From positions 1-64,000 of the forward strand of contig NZ_CP094380.1 in NCBI RefSeq assembly GCF_022809775.1: 64,000 nucleotides of DNA, written 5' to 3'. This document shows, piece by piece, positions 14,475 to 23,966 of this stretch (positions within the stretch are counted from its first letter, which is position 1; every line of letters begins with the position of its first letter). The notes under the pieces are model-generated. The model searched no databases and had not been told where the DNA came from. It saw nothing but the letters and a program-made list of their open reading frames with translations. This DNA is from Pseudodesulfovibrio tunisiensis (GTDB lineage: Bacteria; Desulfobacterota; Desulfovibrionia; Desulfovibrionales; Desulfovibrionaceae). The translations under genes and the position numbers were made by a program.

Positions 14475-15980
14475 ATGCGCGCATTCATCTTTCTTCTGGC
14501 GTTGATGGCAGCCTGCGCCCCGGTTCGTCCGCACGTGGACGACAGGGACGTGGAATCCCGGGCCGAACAGCTGCATCAGCTGGCTCGCGCCCGGACCGTG
14601 CAGATCGTGCAGGGACCGTACCTCGGCGCGATTCCTGTGGAGATCCGCGAGCAGGAACTGCCTGCGGTGTTTTCCCGGCGCGTGACCCTGCGCGGCTCCG
14701 GCACCATCGAGGAGCTGACCGGCCGTCTGGCATCCATCCTGAACATGCGCGTGCGGGTGGACAATCCACCTGCTGCAGCGGGTCCGGACATGGCTCCGGG
14801 TAGGGAGCCGGGCGCGGCCAGCGGAGTCCTTTCGGTGCGGTACGACGGCCCGGTGTCCGGCCTGCTGGATACGCTGTCGAGCCGTTCCGGGCTTGGCTGG
14901 GAATACGAGCGGGAGACCGGACAGGTGGTGTTCTCCAGGGTGCAGAGCCGGGTGTTCACGCTCCTGACCGCGCCGGGCAAGGTCCGGTACGAATCGGACA
15001 TCACCAACCGGAGCCGGGGCGCGCAGTCCAGTTCCCAGTCCATCAGCGGCGTTGGCCAGACCGTGAATTCGAGCAATGACGTGCACCGCACCTCCCAGAC
15101 CAGCCGCACCACCTACGAGGCCGATGCCTGGGCCGATGCGGAAAAGGACATCCGGGCCATGCTGTCGCCTGCGGGCGTGGCCGTGGCCAACCGTTCGGCC
15201 GGCACCGTGATGGTCACGGACACCCGGGCCGTGCTGCACCGGGTCGAATCCTACGTGACGCGCATCAATGCCAAGCTGTCGCGTCAGGTGGCGCTGGCCG
15301 TGCGCGTCTGGGCCATCGAGGTGGCGGACGATTCCGATCTGGGTCTGGACCTGCAGGCCGCGTTCAAGGACGCCAACCTGCAGATTTCCACCACCCCGGG
15401 GTCGGCCTACAACGCTCTTGACGGTGTGGGCTCCCTGTCCGCCGCCATCGTGAACAAAAGCTTTTCCGGGTCGCAGGCCGTGCTGCAGGCGCTTCGTCGC
15501 GTGGGGCGGACCACTCTGGTCACGTCCAGCACGGGCATCACCATGAGCAACCAGCCCATGCCCATTCAGGTCATGGACCGAAACAGCTATCTGGCGTCGG
15601 TCTCCTCGACCACGGACGATTACGGCAAGACCACGGAAATGACGCCGGGCGAGGTGTCCACGGGCTTTGCCATGACCGTGGTGCCGCACATTCTGGACGG
15701 CCGCCGGGTCATTCTCCAGTACAATGTCTCGCTGTCCTCTCTGGACAAGCTGGACGAGTTTGCGTCCGGAGACACGAGCATCCAGCTGCCCCAGATATCC
15801 ACGCGGAGCTTCAGCCAGCGCGTTCGGCTCAAGATGGGCCAGACGCTGGTGCTGGCCGGTTTCGAAAAGGAGAAGCACACGCGGTCCGGCGGGGCGAGTC
15901 TGCTGTCCATGGGCCGAAGCCGTCAGGTGGCGCGCACCGTGCTGGTGATCACCATCGACGTGGAAAACCCGGAGGCCTGA
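14475..15980 (+). CDS. pilN: PilN, type IVB pilus secretin
   Basis: A 501-aa outer-membrane secretin lipoprotein (signal with AACAP, Cys at about 15). An N-domain covers residues 30-180. The secretin domain lies at about 300-490 (TVVPHILDGRRVILQYNVSLSS, then the C-terminal QTLVLAGFEKEKH motif). A Ser/Thr-rich loop occupies about 180-215. It forms the pore through which the thin pilus passes and should pair with the TcpQ domain of the preceding gene. Confidence 0.92.
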   Translation: MRAFIFLLALMAACAPVRPHVDDRDVESRAEQLHQLARARTVQIVQGPYLGAIPVEIREQELPAVFSRRVTLRGSGTIEELTGRLASILNMRVRVDNPPAAAGPDMAPGREPGAASGVLSVRYDGPVSGLLDTLSSRSGLGWEYERETGQVVFSRVQSRVFTLLTAPGKVRYESDITNRSRGAQSSSQSISGVGQTVNSSNDVHRTSQTSRTTYEADAWADAEKDIRAMLSPAGVAVANRSAGTVMVTDTRAVLHRVESYVTRINAKLSRQVALAVRVWAIEVADDSDLGLDLQAAFKDANLQISTTPGSAYNALDGVGSLSAAIVNKSFSGSQAVLQALRRVGRTTLVTSSTGITMSNQPMPIQVMDRNSYLASVSSTTDDYGKTTEMTPGEVSTGFAMTVVPHILDGRRVILQYNVSLSSLDKLDEFASGDTSIQLPQISTRSFSQRVRLKMGQTLVLAGFEKEKHTRSGGASLLSMGRSRQVARTVLVITIDVENPEA

Positions 15981-15981
15981 C

Positions 15982-17217
15982 ATGCGACAGATTCGCATAG
16001 GCCGTCGGAAATACGTTGCCGGGCTGTGGTGGCAGATCGCGGATTCGGCCCGGCCGAGCCGCAAGGCCGTGCTGGCCGAGGCACGCGAGCGGGCCGCTTC
16101 CTTTGACGATGCGCAGTACGACTGCGTTGTGGTGCACGGCCGCCAGTTCGGGCTTGGGGAATCCGGCGGAAACATTCCGACCGGGATTTCCCTTGCCAGT
16201 GCTCTGCTGGATCGCGGTCCGGCCACATGGATCGGACTGTTCCGTCTGGCCGAGGACTGCTGGTGGGTGTGCGCGGTGAACAGCGGCAGCATTGCCGGCG
16301 ACGGCGATCATGCGGCCGCGACCGAGGAGGATGCCCGGGCGCGCATGGCGGACCTGCAGGCCCTGACCGACTGGGGAACCGAGGTGGAGTGCCTGACCGT
16401 GGAGGAAAGCCAGCAGCATCTGGCCTCGCTGGTGCATGGCGGCAGGCCGGTCATGCCCATTCAGGGCCGGTCCAGGCTCATTCCCGCCACGCTGGTGGTT
16501 CTGGCGGCGGTCTTTGCTGCTCTGGCACTGTACGGTCTGGACCGTCATCAGGATTTTCAGGCCCGCGAACAGGCCCGGGCTGCAGTGGAGCGGGCACGGC
16601 TGGCCAGTCAGGCCCGGCAGCGCGCCCTGCAGGAGAACCCGGGCCGGCATTTCCCGCAGCCGTGGACAACGCGGCCCGGTGCCGGACAGTACGTGTCCGC
16701 GTGCATGGCGCATTTCCTGAACCTGCCCCTGTTCGACGCGGGCTGGGAACTGACGCGCGTGGAATATTCGGACGAGTCCGTCACGATCTTCCGCAAGCAC
16801 CAGCCGGGCGCATCCTTCACGACCCTGCCTCATGGGGCATCCCTTGACCGCAACCCGGCCGTGTGCGTGGCCACGGAATCCCTTTCCGGCCTGACTCCGC
16901 GTGCCGAAAATCCTCTTGCCATGACCGGCGAGGCCTCGGCGCGCTTCTACGAGCTGACCCGCATGGTGGCGGGCAAGGCCAGAACCGTGAATTTCGATCC
17001 GCCGCTCAAAAAGACGCTGGAAAACGGTGCCGAACCCGTGGCCGTGCTGTGCCCGTGGGTTCGCGGCGGCTGGTCCCTGTCTTCGGTCAATCCGTCGGCT
17101 GCGGCGGATCCCGCATTTTCTGCCGCGCTCCGGGCCATCCCCGGTCTGGTGGTCACGCGCCTGGAAGCGGCTCCCGAACAACTGACATTGGAGGGTGATC
17201 TGTATGCCAGGCAATAG
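15982..17217 (+). CDS. pilO: PilO, type IVB pilus assembly protein
   Basis: A 411-aa protein with one membrane helix (about 171-188), a cytoplasmic N-terminal half and a periplasmic C-terminal half. The start (RQIRIGRRKYVAGLWWQ) and the position between pilN and pilP match PilO2 of the R64-type thin pilus. It probably links the secretin to the inner-membrane platform. It starts 2 nt after pilN and overlaps pilP by 14 nt. Confidence 0.88.
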   Translation: MRQIRIGRRKYVAGLWWQIADSARPSRKAVLAEARERAASFDDAQYDCVVVHGRQFGLGESGGNIPTGISLASALLDRGPATWIGLFRLAEDCWWVCAVNSGSIAGDGDHAAATEEDARARMADLQALTDWGTEVECLTVEESQQHLASLVHGGRPVMPIQGRSRLIPATLVVLAAVFAALALYGLDRHQDFQAREQARAAVERARLASQARQRALQENPGRHFPQPWTTRPGAGQYVSACMAHFLNLPLFDAGWELTRVEYSDESVTIFRKHQPGASFTTLPHGASLDRNPAVCVATESLSGLTPRAENPLAMTGEASARFYELTRMVAGKARTVNFDPPLKKTLENGAEPVAVLCPWVRGGWSLSSVNPSAAADPAFSAALRAIPGLVVTRLEAAPEQLTLEGDLYARQ

Positions 17218-17935
17218 AATGCTGTGCCTTTGCATGGCCGCTCTGCTGGCGGTTCCGTGCCCGGCTCCGGCTGGTGGAACGGATTCCGATCCGGACAGGG
17301 GCGCGGACCTGCCGCTTGTGACCATGCCCGCTTCCGCGAAACCGGGCAAAGGGGAACTGCCCCCTGAAAAGGAGGCTGATGCCTTGCAGGACAACACGGC
17401 CCCAGCGCCGGACAAGGACACGGCCGGGACAAAGGCGGATGCGGACAAGCCGTCCGCGACCGATCCGGAAAAGCCCGGACAGGAGGACTCCAAGGTGAAG
17501 ACTCCGGATTCTCCGACCAGTCCCGATGTCTCGGCAAGGTCCGACGCGGATCGGACCGAAGTCGAGCAGGGCAGCGTGGCGGATTTCACGGCGCTGCGCA
17601 CGAAGCTGGAACGGCTCAAGCTGCAGGTGGCCATCGAGGAGCAGGAACGCCGGTTGAACAAGACCGGGAAGGCTGCGGCACCGAAGCGCGGGACGAGCGG
17701 ATTTGCGCAGAGTCCCGACGTGGTGGTGTCCCGGCCTGCGCCGGCCCGGCCCCGGGTGGTTTCCATTCAGGGCGTGGACGGCAGGCTGACCGCGACCCTG
17801 TACCGGGCCGGGACCGGATTTCTGGACGTACGCGCCGGAGACCGGGCCATGGGCGGCCGCGTGGTGTCGGTCGGGCCGGATCGTGTTGTCATGCGGCTCG
17901 GCGGCAGGAACGTGACGCTGGGATTCAGGGAGTAA
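17204..17935 (+). CDS. pilP: PilP, type IVB pilus biogenesis protein
   Basis: A 243-aa exported protein. The signal peptide ends near residue 23. A long Asp/Lys/Pro-rich linker (25-120) is followed by a short coiled coil (about 128-153) and a small beta domain (about 180-243) as in PilP. ATG at 17204 has GGAGGG upstream and is preferred to GTG at 17195. It likely bridges the pilus inner-membrane complex and the secretin. Confidence 0.85.
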   Translation: MPGNRMLCLCMAALLAVPCPAPAGGTDSDPDRGADLPLVTMPASAKPGKGELPPEKEADALQDNTAPAPDKDTAGTKADADKPSATDPEKPGQEDSKVKTPDSPTSPDVSARSDADRTEVEQGSVADFTALRTKLERLKLQVAIEEQERRLNKTGKAAAPKRGTSGFAQSPDVVVSRPAPARPRVVSIQGVDGRLTATLYRAGTGFLDVRAGDRAMGGRVVSVGPDRVVMRLGGRNVTLGFRE

Positions 17936-17939
17936 CGCC

Positions 17940-19532
17940 ATGACCTCGAACATTCCCGATACGTTGAAAGGCCGCGTGCTCGTGGACAACGGCACGATCT
18001 TCATTTCCTCGGAAGTCACCATGACCGCCGACATGCTCTCGTTTCTCTCCTATGCCGGACGCAAGGGACTGACCGAGCATCGGACCGTGCCTGCCGAGGA
18101 GTTCCAGAAGCTGCTGTCCCGCTCCGTGACCTCGCGCACGGAAAGCGAGGTGCAGGAACTGGCCGTGACCCTGATCCGCGACGCGTTCGAGTCGGGCGCG
18201 TCCGACATCCATATCGAGGATCACGGGCCGTTCGCGACCATCCAGTTCCGGCGGCTGACCATGCTTCAGCCCGTGCGGCAGCTCATGGGCGATCAGGGCC
18301 GCGCCCTGATCCGGTGCATCTACCAGACCATGAGCACGAGCGCGGACGCCCAGTTCAGCCCGAGCGAACGTCAGGACGGTCGCATCGTGAGCCGGGATTT
18401 CCTGCCTGCGGACGTGCATTCCGTGCGGCTGCACACCGAGCCGCTGGAATGCCCGCTGGCCGAGGGCGGCACCGGCACGTTTCTGGCCATGCGCCTGCTG
18501 TACGACAAGACCAATGCCACGGGCAGGCTGGGCGAGCGGCTGCATCAGCTCGGATATTCCGAGCGGCATGTGCGGCGGCTGGAATTCCTGTCCCAGCGGT
18601 CCGGGCTGGTCCTGTTTTCCGGTCCCACGGGCTCGGGCAAGAGTACGGCCCTGAAGCATGTCATGGAGTGCATGGCCCGGGAGAACCCGGAAAAGTCGTT
18701 CATGTCCATCGAGGATCCGCCGGAATATCCGCTGGAACGCGTGCGTCAGACCCGGGTGCGCACCAACGGGGACGAGGACGCGTCGCGCGGCCGCGAATAC
18801 CGCAATGCCATTGCCGGGGCCATGCGTTCGGATCCGGATACCCTGATGGTGGGCGAAATCCGGTTTCCGGAAGCCGCGTTTGCCGCAGTGGACGCGGCCC
18901 AGACCGGGCATGGCGTATGGACCACGATTCACGCGAATTCCGCGTTCGGCATCATCCAGCGCATGGTGTCCCTGCTGCGCGAGGCGCACTGCCCGGATCC
19001 GCTGGGCTATCTCTGCGACTACACTGTGCTGGCCGGGCTGGTGCATCAACGTCTGGTCCCGACCCTGTGCCCGCACTGCAAGCTGTCCGTGCATCAGGTG
19101 GCCGCCATGCCCGAGGACGACGAACTGCGCCAGAGCGTGCTGCCCGAGCCCGTGCTGAACCGGCTGTTCCGCACGGTCGATCCGGGCCGCATGGGCAACG
19201 TGTACGTGCGCGGCCCGGGATGCGACGCGTGCGGCCACATGGGATTTTCCGGCCTGACCGTGGCGGCCGAGGTGGTGGCCACGGACCGCACCATGCTGGC
19301 GCATCTGCGCGCCGGCAACATGGAGGAGGCCATTCGGCACTGGCATCACGAGCAGAGCGGCCAGTCCTTCGTGGATCACGCCATCGCCCTGATCGAACAG
19401 GGCGTGGCCGATCCGCGCACCACGGAAATGCGTCTGGGCGTGCCCCTGAACTTTGCCAAGGCCATCGAGGACGACCTGCTCACCGGCGTGGAACTCGACC
19501 AGCTGGCCGGGGCCAGCACCCGGGGGCAGTGA
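17940..19532 (+). CDS. pilQ: PilQ, pilus assembly ATPase (GspE/PulE family)
   Basis: A 530-aa hexameric motor. Walker A GPTGSGKST lies at about residues 226-234, the Asp box at SIEDPPEYPL, Walker B at DTLMVGEIRF and the His box at GHGVWTTIHANS. A Cys motif (CPHC at about 379-382, with CDAC near 427) is the tetracysteine zinc site typical of extension ATPases. It drives polymerisation of the PilS pilin. It ends with TGATG coupling to pilR. Confidence 0.93.
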   Translation: MTSNIPDTLKGRVLVDNGTIFISSEVTMTADMLSFLSYAGRKGLTEHRTVPAEEFQKLLSRSVTSRTESEVQELAVTLIRDAFESGASDIHIEDHGPFATIQFRRLTMLQPVRQLMGDQGRALIRCIYQTMSTSADAQFSPSERQDGRIVSRDFLPADVHSVRLHTEPLECPLAEGGTGTFLAMRLLYDKTNATGRLGERLHQLGYSERHVRRLEFLSQRSGLVLFSGPTGSGKSTALKHVMECMARENPEKSFMSIEDPPEYPLERVRQTRVRTNGDEDASRGREYRNAIAGAMRSDPDTLMVGEIRFPEAAFAAVDAAQTGHGVWTTIHANSAFGIIQRMVSLLREAHCPDPLGYLCDYTVLAGLVHQRLVPTLCPHCKLSVHQVAAMPEDDELRQSVLPEPVLNRLFRTVDPGRMGNVYVRGPGCDACGHMGFSGLTVAAEVVATDRTMLAHLRAGNMEEAIRHWHHEQSGQSFVDHAIALIEQGVADPRTTEMRLGVPLNFAKAIEDDLLTGVELDQLAGASTRGQ

Positions 19533-20593
19533 TGGACAGGAATCTGATTCTGGCCCGGGTGTTTCTGGGCGCGGGCGCACGCGAGCAGCTGTATGACCGG
19601 CTCGAAGCCATGATCGGCAACGGGCTGGGCCTCAAGACGAGTCTGGGCACTCTGGCCGAACGCATGGAGCGGCGGAGGAATCCGCTGGCTCCGGTGCTGC
19701 GCGAGGTGCTGGCCCGGCTGAATCAGGGCGATTCCCTTGATCAGGCTCTGGCCCGGTTCATCCCGGGCGAGGAGGTCATGCTGGTCAGGAGCGGTCTGGA
19801 CGCGGGCGAGCTGCCTTCGGCTCTGGATCGGTGCGCCGGCCTGCTGCGTGCACGGCGCGCCATTGTCTCGGGCGTGGTTTCCGCCGTGGCATATCCCGGG
19901 CTGCTGCTCGGCCTGCTGCTGGCGATCCTGCTGGTGGTGAGCCGCTACGTGGTCCCCCAGCTCGCATTGCTCAGCAATCCCGAGGCATGGACCGGCGGAG
20001 CAGGCAACCTCTACCGCGTATCCCGGTTCGTGGATTCGCCTGCCGGCATTGCGGTTTTCGGCGTGCTGGTTCTGGGCTTTGCGGTTTCCCTGATCACGCT
20101 TCCCCATTTCACGGGCCCGGTCCGCCGGGTTCTGGACCGCGTTCCGCCGTGGTCGTTCCACCGGCTCATCGTGGGCTCCATGTGGCTGTTCACCGTGGCG
20201 GCCATGATGAATGCGGGCATTCAGCTGAGCACGGCTCTGGACGAGATGGCGGCTCGGCCCGGCACCCGGGCGTGGCTGCGGGAGCGGGTGCGCGCGATCA
20301 GCGCAGGCCTGCGTCTGGGCCGGGATTTCGGCACGGCCCTGTACGAGGCCGGCTACGGCTTTCCCGATCCCGAGCTGGTGGAAGACATCCTGATCTATGC
20401 CACGCTGCCCGACTTCGACCGGCGGCTGACCCGGATCGCCTCCCAGTGGCTCGAAGCCGGACAGCGCAAAATCGCGGCTCAGGCCCGCATCCTGAACACG
20501 GCGTGCTTTCTCGGCATTCTGGTCCTGCTCGTGAACGTGGGGCTGGCCGTGTCCTCTCTTCAACAACAGCTTGGCCAGTCCATGGCCTTCTAA
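19532..20593 (+). CDS. pilR: PilR, inner-membrane platform protein (GspF/PilC family)
   Basis: A 353-aa polytopic protein. Two GspF domains flank membrane helices at about 110-140, 168-192 and 325-346. The Gly-rich N-terminal motif (MIGNGLGLKTSLGTLAER) is typical of the family. It sits on the pilQ motor and adds pilin subunits to the growing pilus. ATG overlaps the pilQ stop by one base. Confidence 0.92.
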   Translation: MDRNLILARVFLGAGAREQLYDRLEAMIGNGLGLKTSLGTLAERMERRRNPLAPVLREVLARLNQGDSLDQALARFIPGEEVMLVRSGLDAGELPSALDRCAGLLRARRAIVSGVVSAVAYPGLLLGLLLAILLVVSRYVVPQLALLSNPEAWTGGAGNLYRVSRFVDSPAGIAVFGVLVLGFAVSLITLPHFTGPVRRVLDRVPPWSFHRLIVGSMWLFTVAAMMNAGIQLSTALDEMAARPGTRAWLRERVRAISAGLRLGRDFGTALYEAGYGFPDPELVEDILIYATLPDFDRRLTRIASQWLEAGQRKIAAQARILNTACFLGILVLLVNVGLAVSSLQQQLGQSMAF

Positions 20594-20603
20594 GGAGTTT
20601 GTC

Positions 20604-21128
20604 ATGAGGCATCTGCATTGTTCCGGTCGGTTCGAAGGCAAGAGCGGGTTCATTCTCGCGGAATCCATGTCCGGCATCATCTTCTATCTGGTCATGCTCG
20701 CGGCAGCCGGAATCCTGATCGCCTTCCTGTTCAGGAGCAGCAATCTGTCGTCGGCCGAGCAGTCCCTTTCCTCGCTCCGGCTGCAGGTCAAGCAGCTGTA
20801 TGCGGGCTCTGGCGACTATTCGGGACTGGACACGGACCTTGCGGTGCGGGCGGGAGTGGTGCCCACCACCATGATCAGGTCGGACGGCACCGTGAAGAAC
20901 GCCTGGAACGGCGCGGTCACGATTACCGCCGGGTCCGACACCAGCACGTTCGTGATCAGCTTTGCCGGTGTTCCCAAGGACGCGGCCGTGAAGCTGGCCA
21001 CGTACCAGACCGGCTCGTGGGTGGACGTGTCCGTGAACAGCACGAGCGTGGGATCGTCCGGCAACATGGTTTCCGCTGTTTCGGCGCAGGTGGCGGACAC
21101 CAATACCGTGGCGTTCACGTCGAACTAG
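20604..21128 (+). CDS. pilS: PilS, major type IVB prepilin
   Basis: A 174-aa prepilin. A leader of about 15 residues ends in KSG, followed by FILAESMSGIIFYLVML, with Glu at +5 of the mature chain and a 20-residue hydrophobic helix. This is the prepilin-peptidase recognition pattern. The C-terminal region is Ser/Thr/Val-rich, as in type IVB pilins. TAAGGAG precedes the ATG. No prepilin peptidase is encoded in the cluster. Confidence 0.9.
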   Translation: MRHLHCSGRFEGKSGFILAESMSGIIFYLVMLAAAGILIAFLFRSSNLSSAEQSLSSLRLQVKQLYAGSGDYSGLDTDLAVRAGVVPTTMIRSDGTVKNAWNGAVTITAGSDTSTFVISFAGVPKDAAVKLATYQTGSWVDVSVNSTSVGSSGNMVSAVSAQVADTNTVAFTSN

Positions 21129-21136
21129 GGGCGGGC

Positions 21137-22090
21137 ATGACCATGCAGCGCTATTCGGATCTGGTTGTTTCCCCGGACGGACGTCCGTTTCTCAAGGCCG
21201 GACCGGGGCAGGGGCTTGCCGCGTGTCCCGGCGATCTGCGGGACGAAGCCCTTGCTGCCGGCCGGGCCGCGCTCGAGGCGTGGCAGGCGGATCCCAGAGC
21301 CGCGTTCCGGCTGGAGCTCGGCGGGGTCAGCTGGCGCGTTGCCTCGCTGGAAGGGCTTGGCGGCCGCACGTTCTTCCTGCGGCGCATGCCCGAAAGCGTG
21401 CCGGAATTCGCCTCGCTCGGTCTGCCGTCCGGACTGGCCTCATGGTTCTCGGCCCGGGAACGGCAGAAGGGACTGATCCTGATTTCCGGGGCGCAGGCCT
21501 CGGGCAAGAGCACCACGGCGGCCTCTCTGGTCGCGTCCAGACTGGCCGAGTTCGGCGGGCATGCCGTGACCTTTGAAAGCCCTGCGGAAATGCCGCTGGA
21601 CGGCAGACATGGCCAGCACGGCTTCTGCTTCCAGTCCGAGCTTGAGGACGAAACCGGGCTGGCTCTGGCCATCGAGCAGGCGCACCGCTTTGCGTCGCCG
21701 GACATCATTCTTGTGGGCGAAATCCGCACCCGGCACGCAGCGGCCCAGACCCTGCGCGCGGCCCTTGGCTCGGACCGTCAGCTCGTGGTGGCCACGATCC
21801 ACGGTCTGGACCTGATCGCGGCGCTGGACCGGCTGCTGACCCTTGCCCGGGAACTCGACGGCGAGGCAGCGGCCCACAATCTGTCCCAGAGCCTGCTGGC
21901 CGTGGTGCATCAGCGGCTCACCCCGACCCCGGACAACGGGCCGCGCCTGAGCGTTCCCCAGTTCCTGCTGCTGGAGTTCTCGAACCGGAGCAAGGCCATG
22001 CGCGCCAAGCTGCGGTCCGGTGACCTGCGGTCTCTGGAAGACGACATGCGCGAACAACTCAACAGACTCACATTCGGAGGCAGGGCATGA
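21137..22090 (+). CDS. Second pilus ATPase (PilT-like retraction type)
   Basis: A 317-aa ATPase with Walker A GAQASGKST (about 121-129) and Walker B DIILVGEIRT (about 193-202), then VVATIHG and VVHQRL motifs as in twitching-motility PilT proteins. It lacks the zinc Cys motif of the assembly ATPase. The R64 pilus cluster has only one such ATPase; its pilT encodes a lytic transglycosylase, so the R64 name should not be carried over. A retraction motor would suit DNA uptake or cell-to-cell contact by the thin pilus. That role is inferred. Confidence 0.8.
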   Translation: MTMQRYSDLVVSPDGRPFLKAGPGQGLAACPGDLRDEALAAGRAALEAWQADPRAAFRLELGGVSWRVASLEGLGGRTFFLRRMPESVPEFASLGLPSGLASWFSARERQKGLILISGAQASGKSTTAASLVASRLAEFGGHAVTFESPAEMPLDGRHGQHGFCFQSELEDETGLALAIEQAHRFASPDIILVGEIRTRHAAAQTLRAALGSDRQLVVATIHGLDLIAALDRLLTLARELDGEAAAHNLSQSLLAVVHQRLTPTPDNGPRLSVPQFLLLEFSNRSKAMRAKLRSGDLRSLEDDMREQLNRLTFGGRA

Positions 22091-22485
22091 AGACCATGAC
22101 CGTTCTGACCTTGTGCCTCGGCGTCATGGCCATGTTTGCGGCCGTGCAGCCCCAGGCGGAGACCGACCGGGAACAGGCCCGGGCCGTGGCCGTGAATTAC
22201 GCGGTCTACCGCAACGCGGTGTTCAGCCATGTGCTGACCCATCCCGGCGCTGCCGGTTCCGTGTCGTCCGGCGTTCTGGAACTGCCGGACGGCTGGCTGC
22301 CGATGCGCGCGTGGAAGAATCGGATGCACGGCGGCAACTGCTACGTGTACGGCCCGGCCTCGGGCGCGGAAATCGCGGAAGTGCGTTCCCTGCTGCGCGG
22401 CAGCGTGGCGGTGCTGGACGACCACGATGCCCGGCCTGCGTTCATTCCGTCCGGGTGCGTGGTCAGCGTTGTCGAGGTGCAATGA
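22087..22485 (+). CDS. pilM: PilM-like exported pilus protein
   Basis: A 132-aa protein with a signal peptide or anchor (about 5-22), then an AVNYAVYRNAV motif and a small domain ending in a VSVVEVQ strand. The pattern (conserved YRNAV, LPDGW, YVYG) and the location in a pil cluster resemble PilM of R64-type pili. It overlaps the genes before and after by four bases each. Confidence 0.65.
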   Translation: MKTMTVLTLCLGVMAMFAAVQPQAETDREQARAVAVNYAVYRNAVFSHVLTHPGAAGSVSSGVLELPDGWLPMRAWKNRMHGGNCYVYGPASGAEIAEVRSLLRGSVAVLDDHDARPAFIPSGCVVSVVEVQ

Positions 22486-23612
22486 TGCGAGCGGACTCTT
22501 CCAGATCGGGCGGCATCCTGTTCGAGGCCCTTGGCGCAGTGACCCTGCTGCTCATTCTGCTGCCGGGGCTGGCCCGGCTGTGGGACATGGGCATGGACGA
22601 GGTGCGGAAGCGGTCGGTCGCCACGCACCTGCAGGGCGTTTCCCGGGCGGCCGGAGAGTATGTGCGCGAGCACCGGGACACGCTTCAGGCCTCGGCCACG
22701 GCCTCCCGGGCCGCGCGTGTGACCATGGCCCAGCTTTCCCCGCATCTGCCGCACGGATTCCTGCCCCGCAACGCATGGGGCCAGACCTACGGCGTGTTCG
22801 TGCTGCAGCCCGCCCCGGGCAGGCTGGTTCCCGTGGTTCTGACCTATGGCGGCTCGCGCACCGGTCGCCGGTTTTCCAACGTGGTGGTTCCGTCCACTGC
22901 CGCACTGGCCGGCGGGCAGGGCGGCTACGTGCCGTCCGGCGATCTGCCGGGCCAGAGCACGGCAGAGCTGCGCGGTTCGTTCGGAGCGTGGTCCGTGCCC
23001 CTGTCCGGCACCAGCATTCCCAATCCCGGGCCCGGGCATCTCGGGGCCGTGGCCTCCATGGACGGTCAGGATCTGGATCAGGATTTCCTGTACCGCGTGG
23101 CCGTGCCCGGCAAGCCCGAACTCAATGAGATGTCCACGGAACTGGACATGACCGATCACGCGATTCGCGGCGTGTCCGAACTCCAGTTCGAGCCGCACGA
23201 CCTCATGGAAATGGGCGGCGCAGGCTTCTGCGCGGATCCGAGTCGCGAGGGACGCGTGTTTCTGGACAGAAATCACGGCCTGTACGTGTGCCGGGACGGC
23301 AAGCCGCGCGTGGTGGCGGATACCGGCAATTCCGCGCTGCTGTCGGGTTCGACCATTGCCGTGGACGGCGAGCTCGTGCCCAAGCCGATCTGCCCGCCGG
23401 GCACGGATGCGGAACCCCGAATTTTCGTTGCCCCGTCCATCGTGGCTCAGGGCGCGGACGCCAGTTCCCTTGTCGCGGTTCAGGCATGGGCCACGGACGA
23501 AGGCGACGACTGGCGCGTGCATCTGCGCGTGCTGACCACGGACAAGGACGCGGGCTGGATACATCCCGGTCCGGACTTCGGCCGGGTCATGGTGTTTGCA
23601 ACCTGCAACTAG
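22482..23612 (+). CDS. pilV: PilV, minor pilin/tip adhesin
   Basis: A 376-aa minor prepilin. A short leader precedes GILFEALGAVTLLLILL, with Glu at position 5 after the putative cleavage site. A long extracellular region follows. In R64, PilV is the tip adhesin for recipient recognition, and its 3' end is switched by a shufflon. I see no rci recombinase and no repeated inverted segments here, so this PilV appears fixed. Translation is coupled to pilM. Confidence 0.85.
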   Translation: MMRADSSRSGGILFEALGAVTLLLILLPGLARLWDMGMDEVRKRSVATHLQGVSRAAGEYVREHRDTLQASATASRAARVTMAQLSPHLPHGFLPRNAWGQTYGVFVLQPAPGRLVPVVLTYGGSRTGRRFSNVVVPSTAALAGGQGGYVPSGDLPGQSTAELRGSFGAWSVPLSGTSIPNPGPGHLGAVASMDGQDLDQDFLYRVAVPGKPELNEMSTELDMTDHAIRGVSELQFEPHDLMEMGGAGFCADPSREGRVFLDRNHGLYVCRDGKPRVVADTGNSALLSGSTIAVDGELVPKPICPPGTDAEPRIFVAPSIVAQGADASSLVAVQAWATDEGDDWRVHLRVLTTDKDAGWIHPGPDFGRVMVFATCN

Positions 23613-23624
23613 AGGAGACGTATC

Positions 23625-23954
23625 ATGAAAGTGTCCTGGTTTCTGATTCTGGCCGGTCTGATGCTGGTCCTGTCCCTGCCGTGCATGGCTGACGATTCCA
23701 CGGCGTTCAAGCCTGGAAACGTGGTGAAGGCCAAGATTGGGGGACAGGAAGTGGAAGTCGCTGGTGGGTTTTGCGAAAACACCGGCGTATGGGGTGATCC
23801 AAAGGTGCTGGTTTCGCGATCCTATCGGGATGGCGGAAGCGGCGGCTACTATACCGCGTATTCCTGCGCCCCCGGATACGTTCGGGTCATGATGGGCACC
23901 TCTTCTCCTATTCTGCAGAACAAAAACTTCGGATGCATAAAATGCACGAAGTAG
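23625..23954 (+). CDS. Secreted Cys-containing hypothetical protein
   Basis: A 109-aa protein with a clean signal peptide (cleaved near residue 22, CMADD) and four Cys in the mature chain, probably disulphide-bonded. GAGGAG precedes its ATG. I do not recognise the family. Placed directly after pilV, it may be a tip accessory or recipient-recognition protein, but this is context only. Confidence 0.65.
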   Translation: MKVSWFLILAGLMLVLSLPCMADDSTAFKPGNVVKAKIGGQEVEVAGGFCENTGVWGDPKVLVSRSYRDGGSGGYYTAYSCAPGYVRVMMGTSSPILQNKNFGCIKCTK

Positions 23955-23966
23955 GGGCGACCTGTC

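Noticed and set aside
22482..23612. Shufflon at the pilV 3' end
   Set aside because: No recombinase gene and no repeated inverted 19-bp boxes found around pilV.
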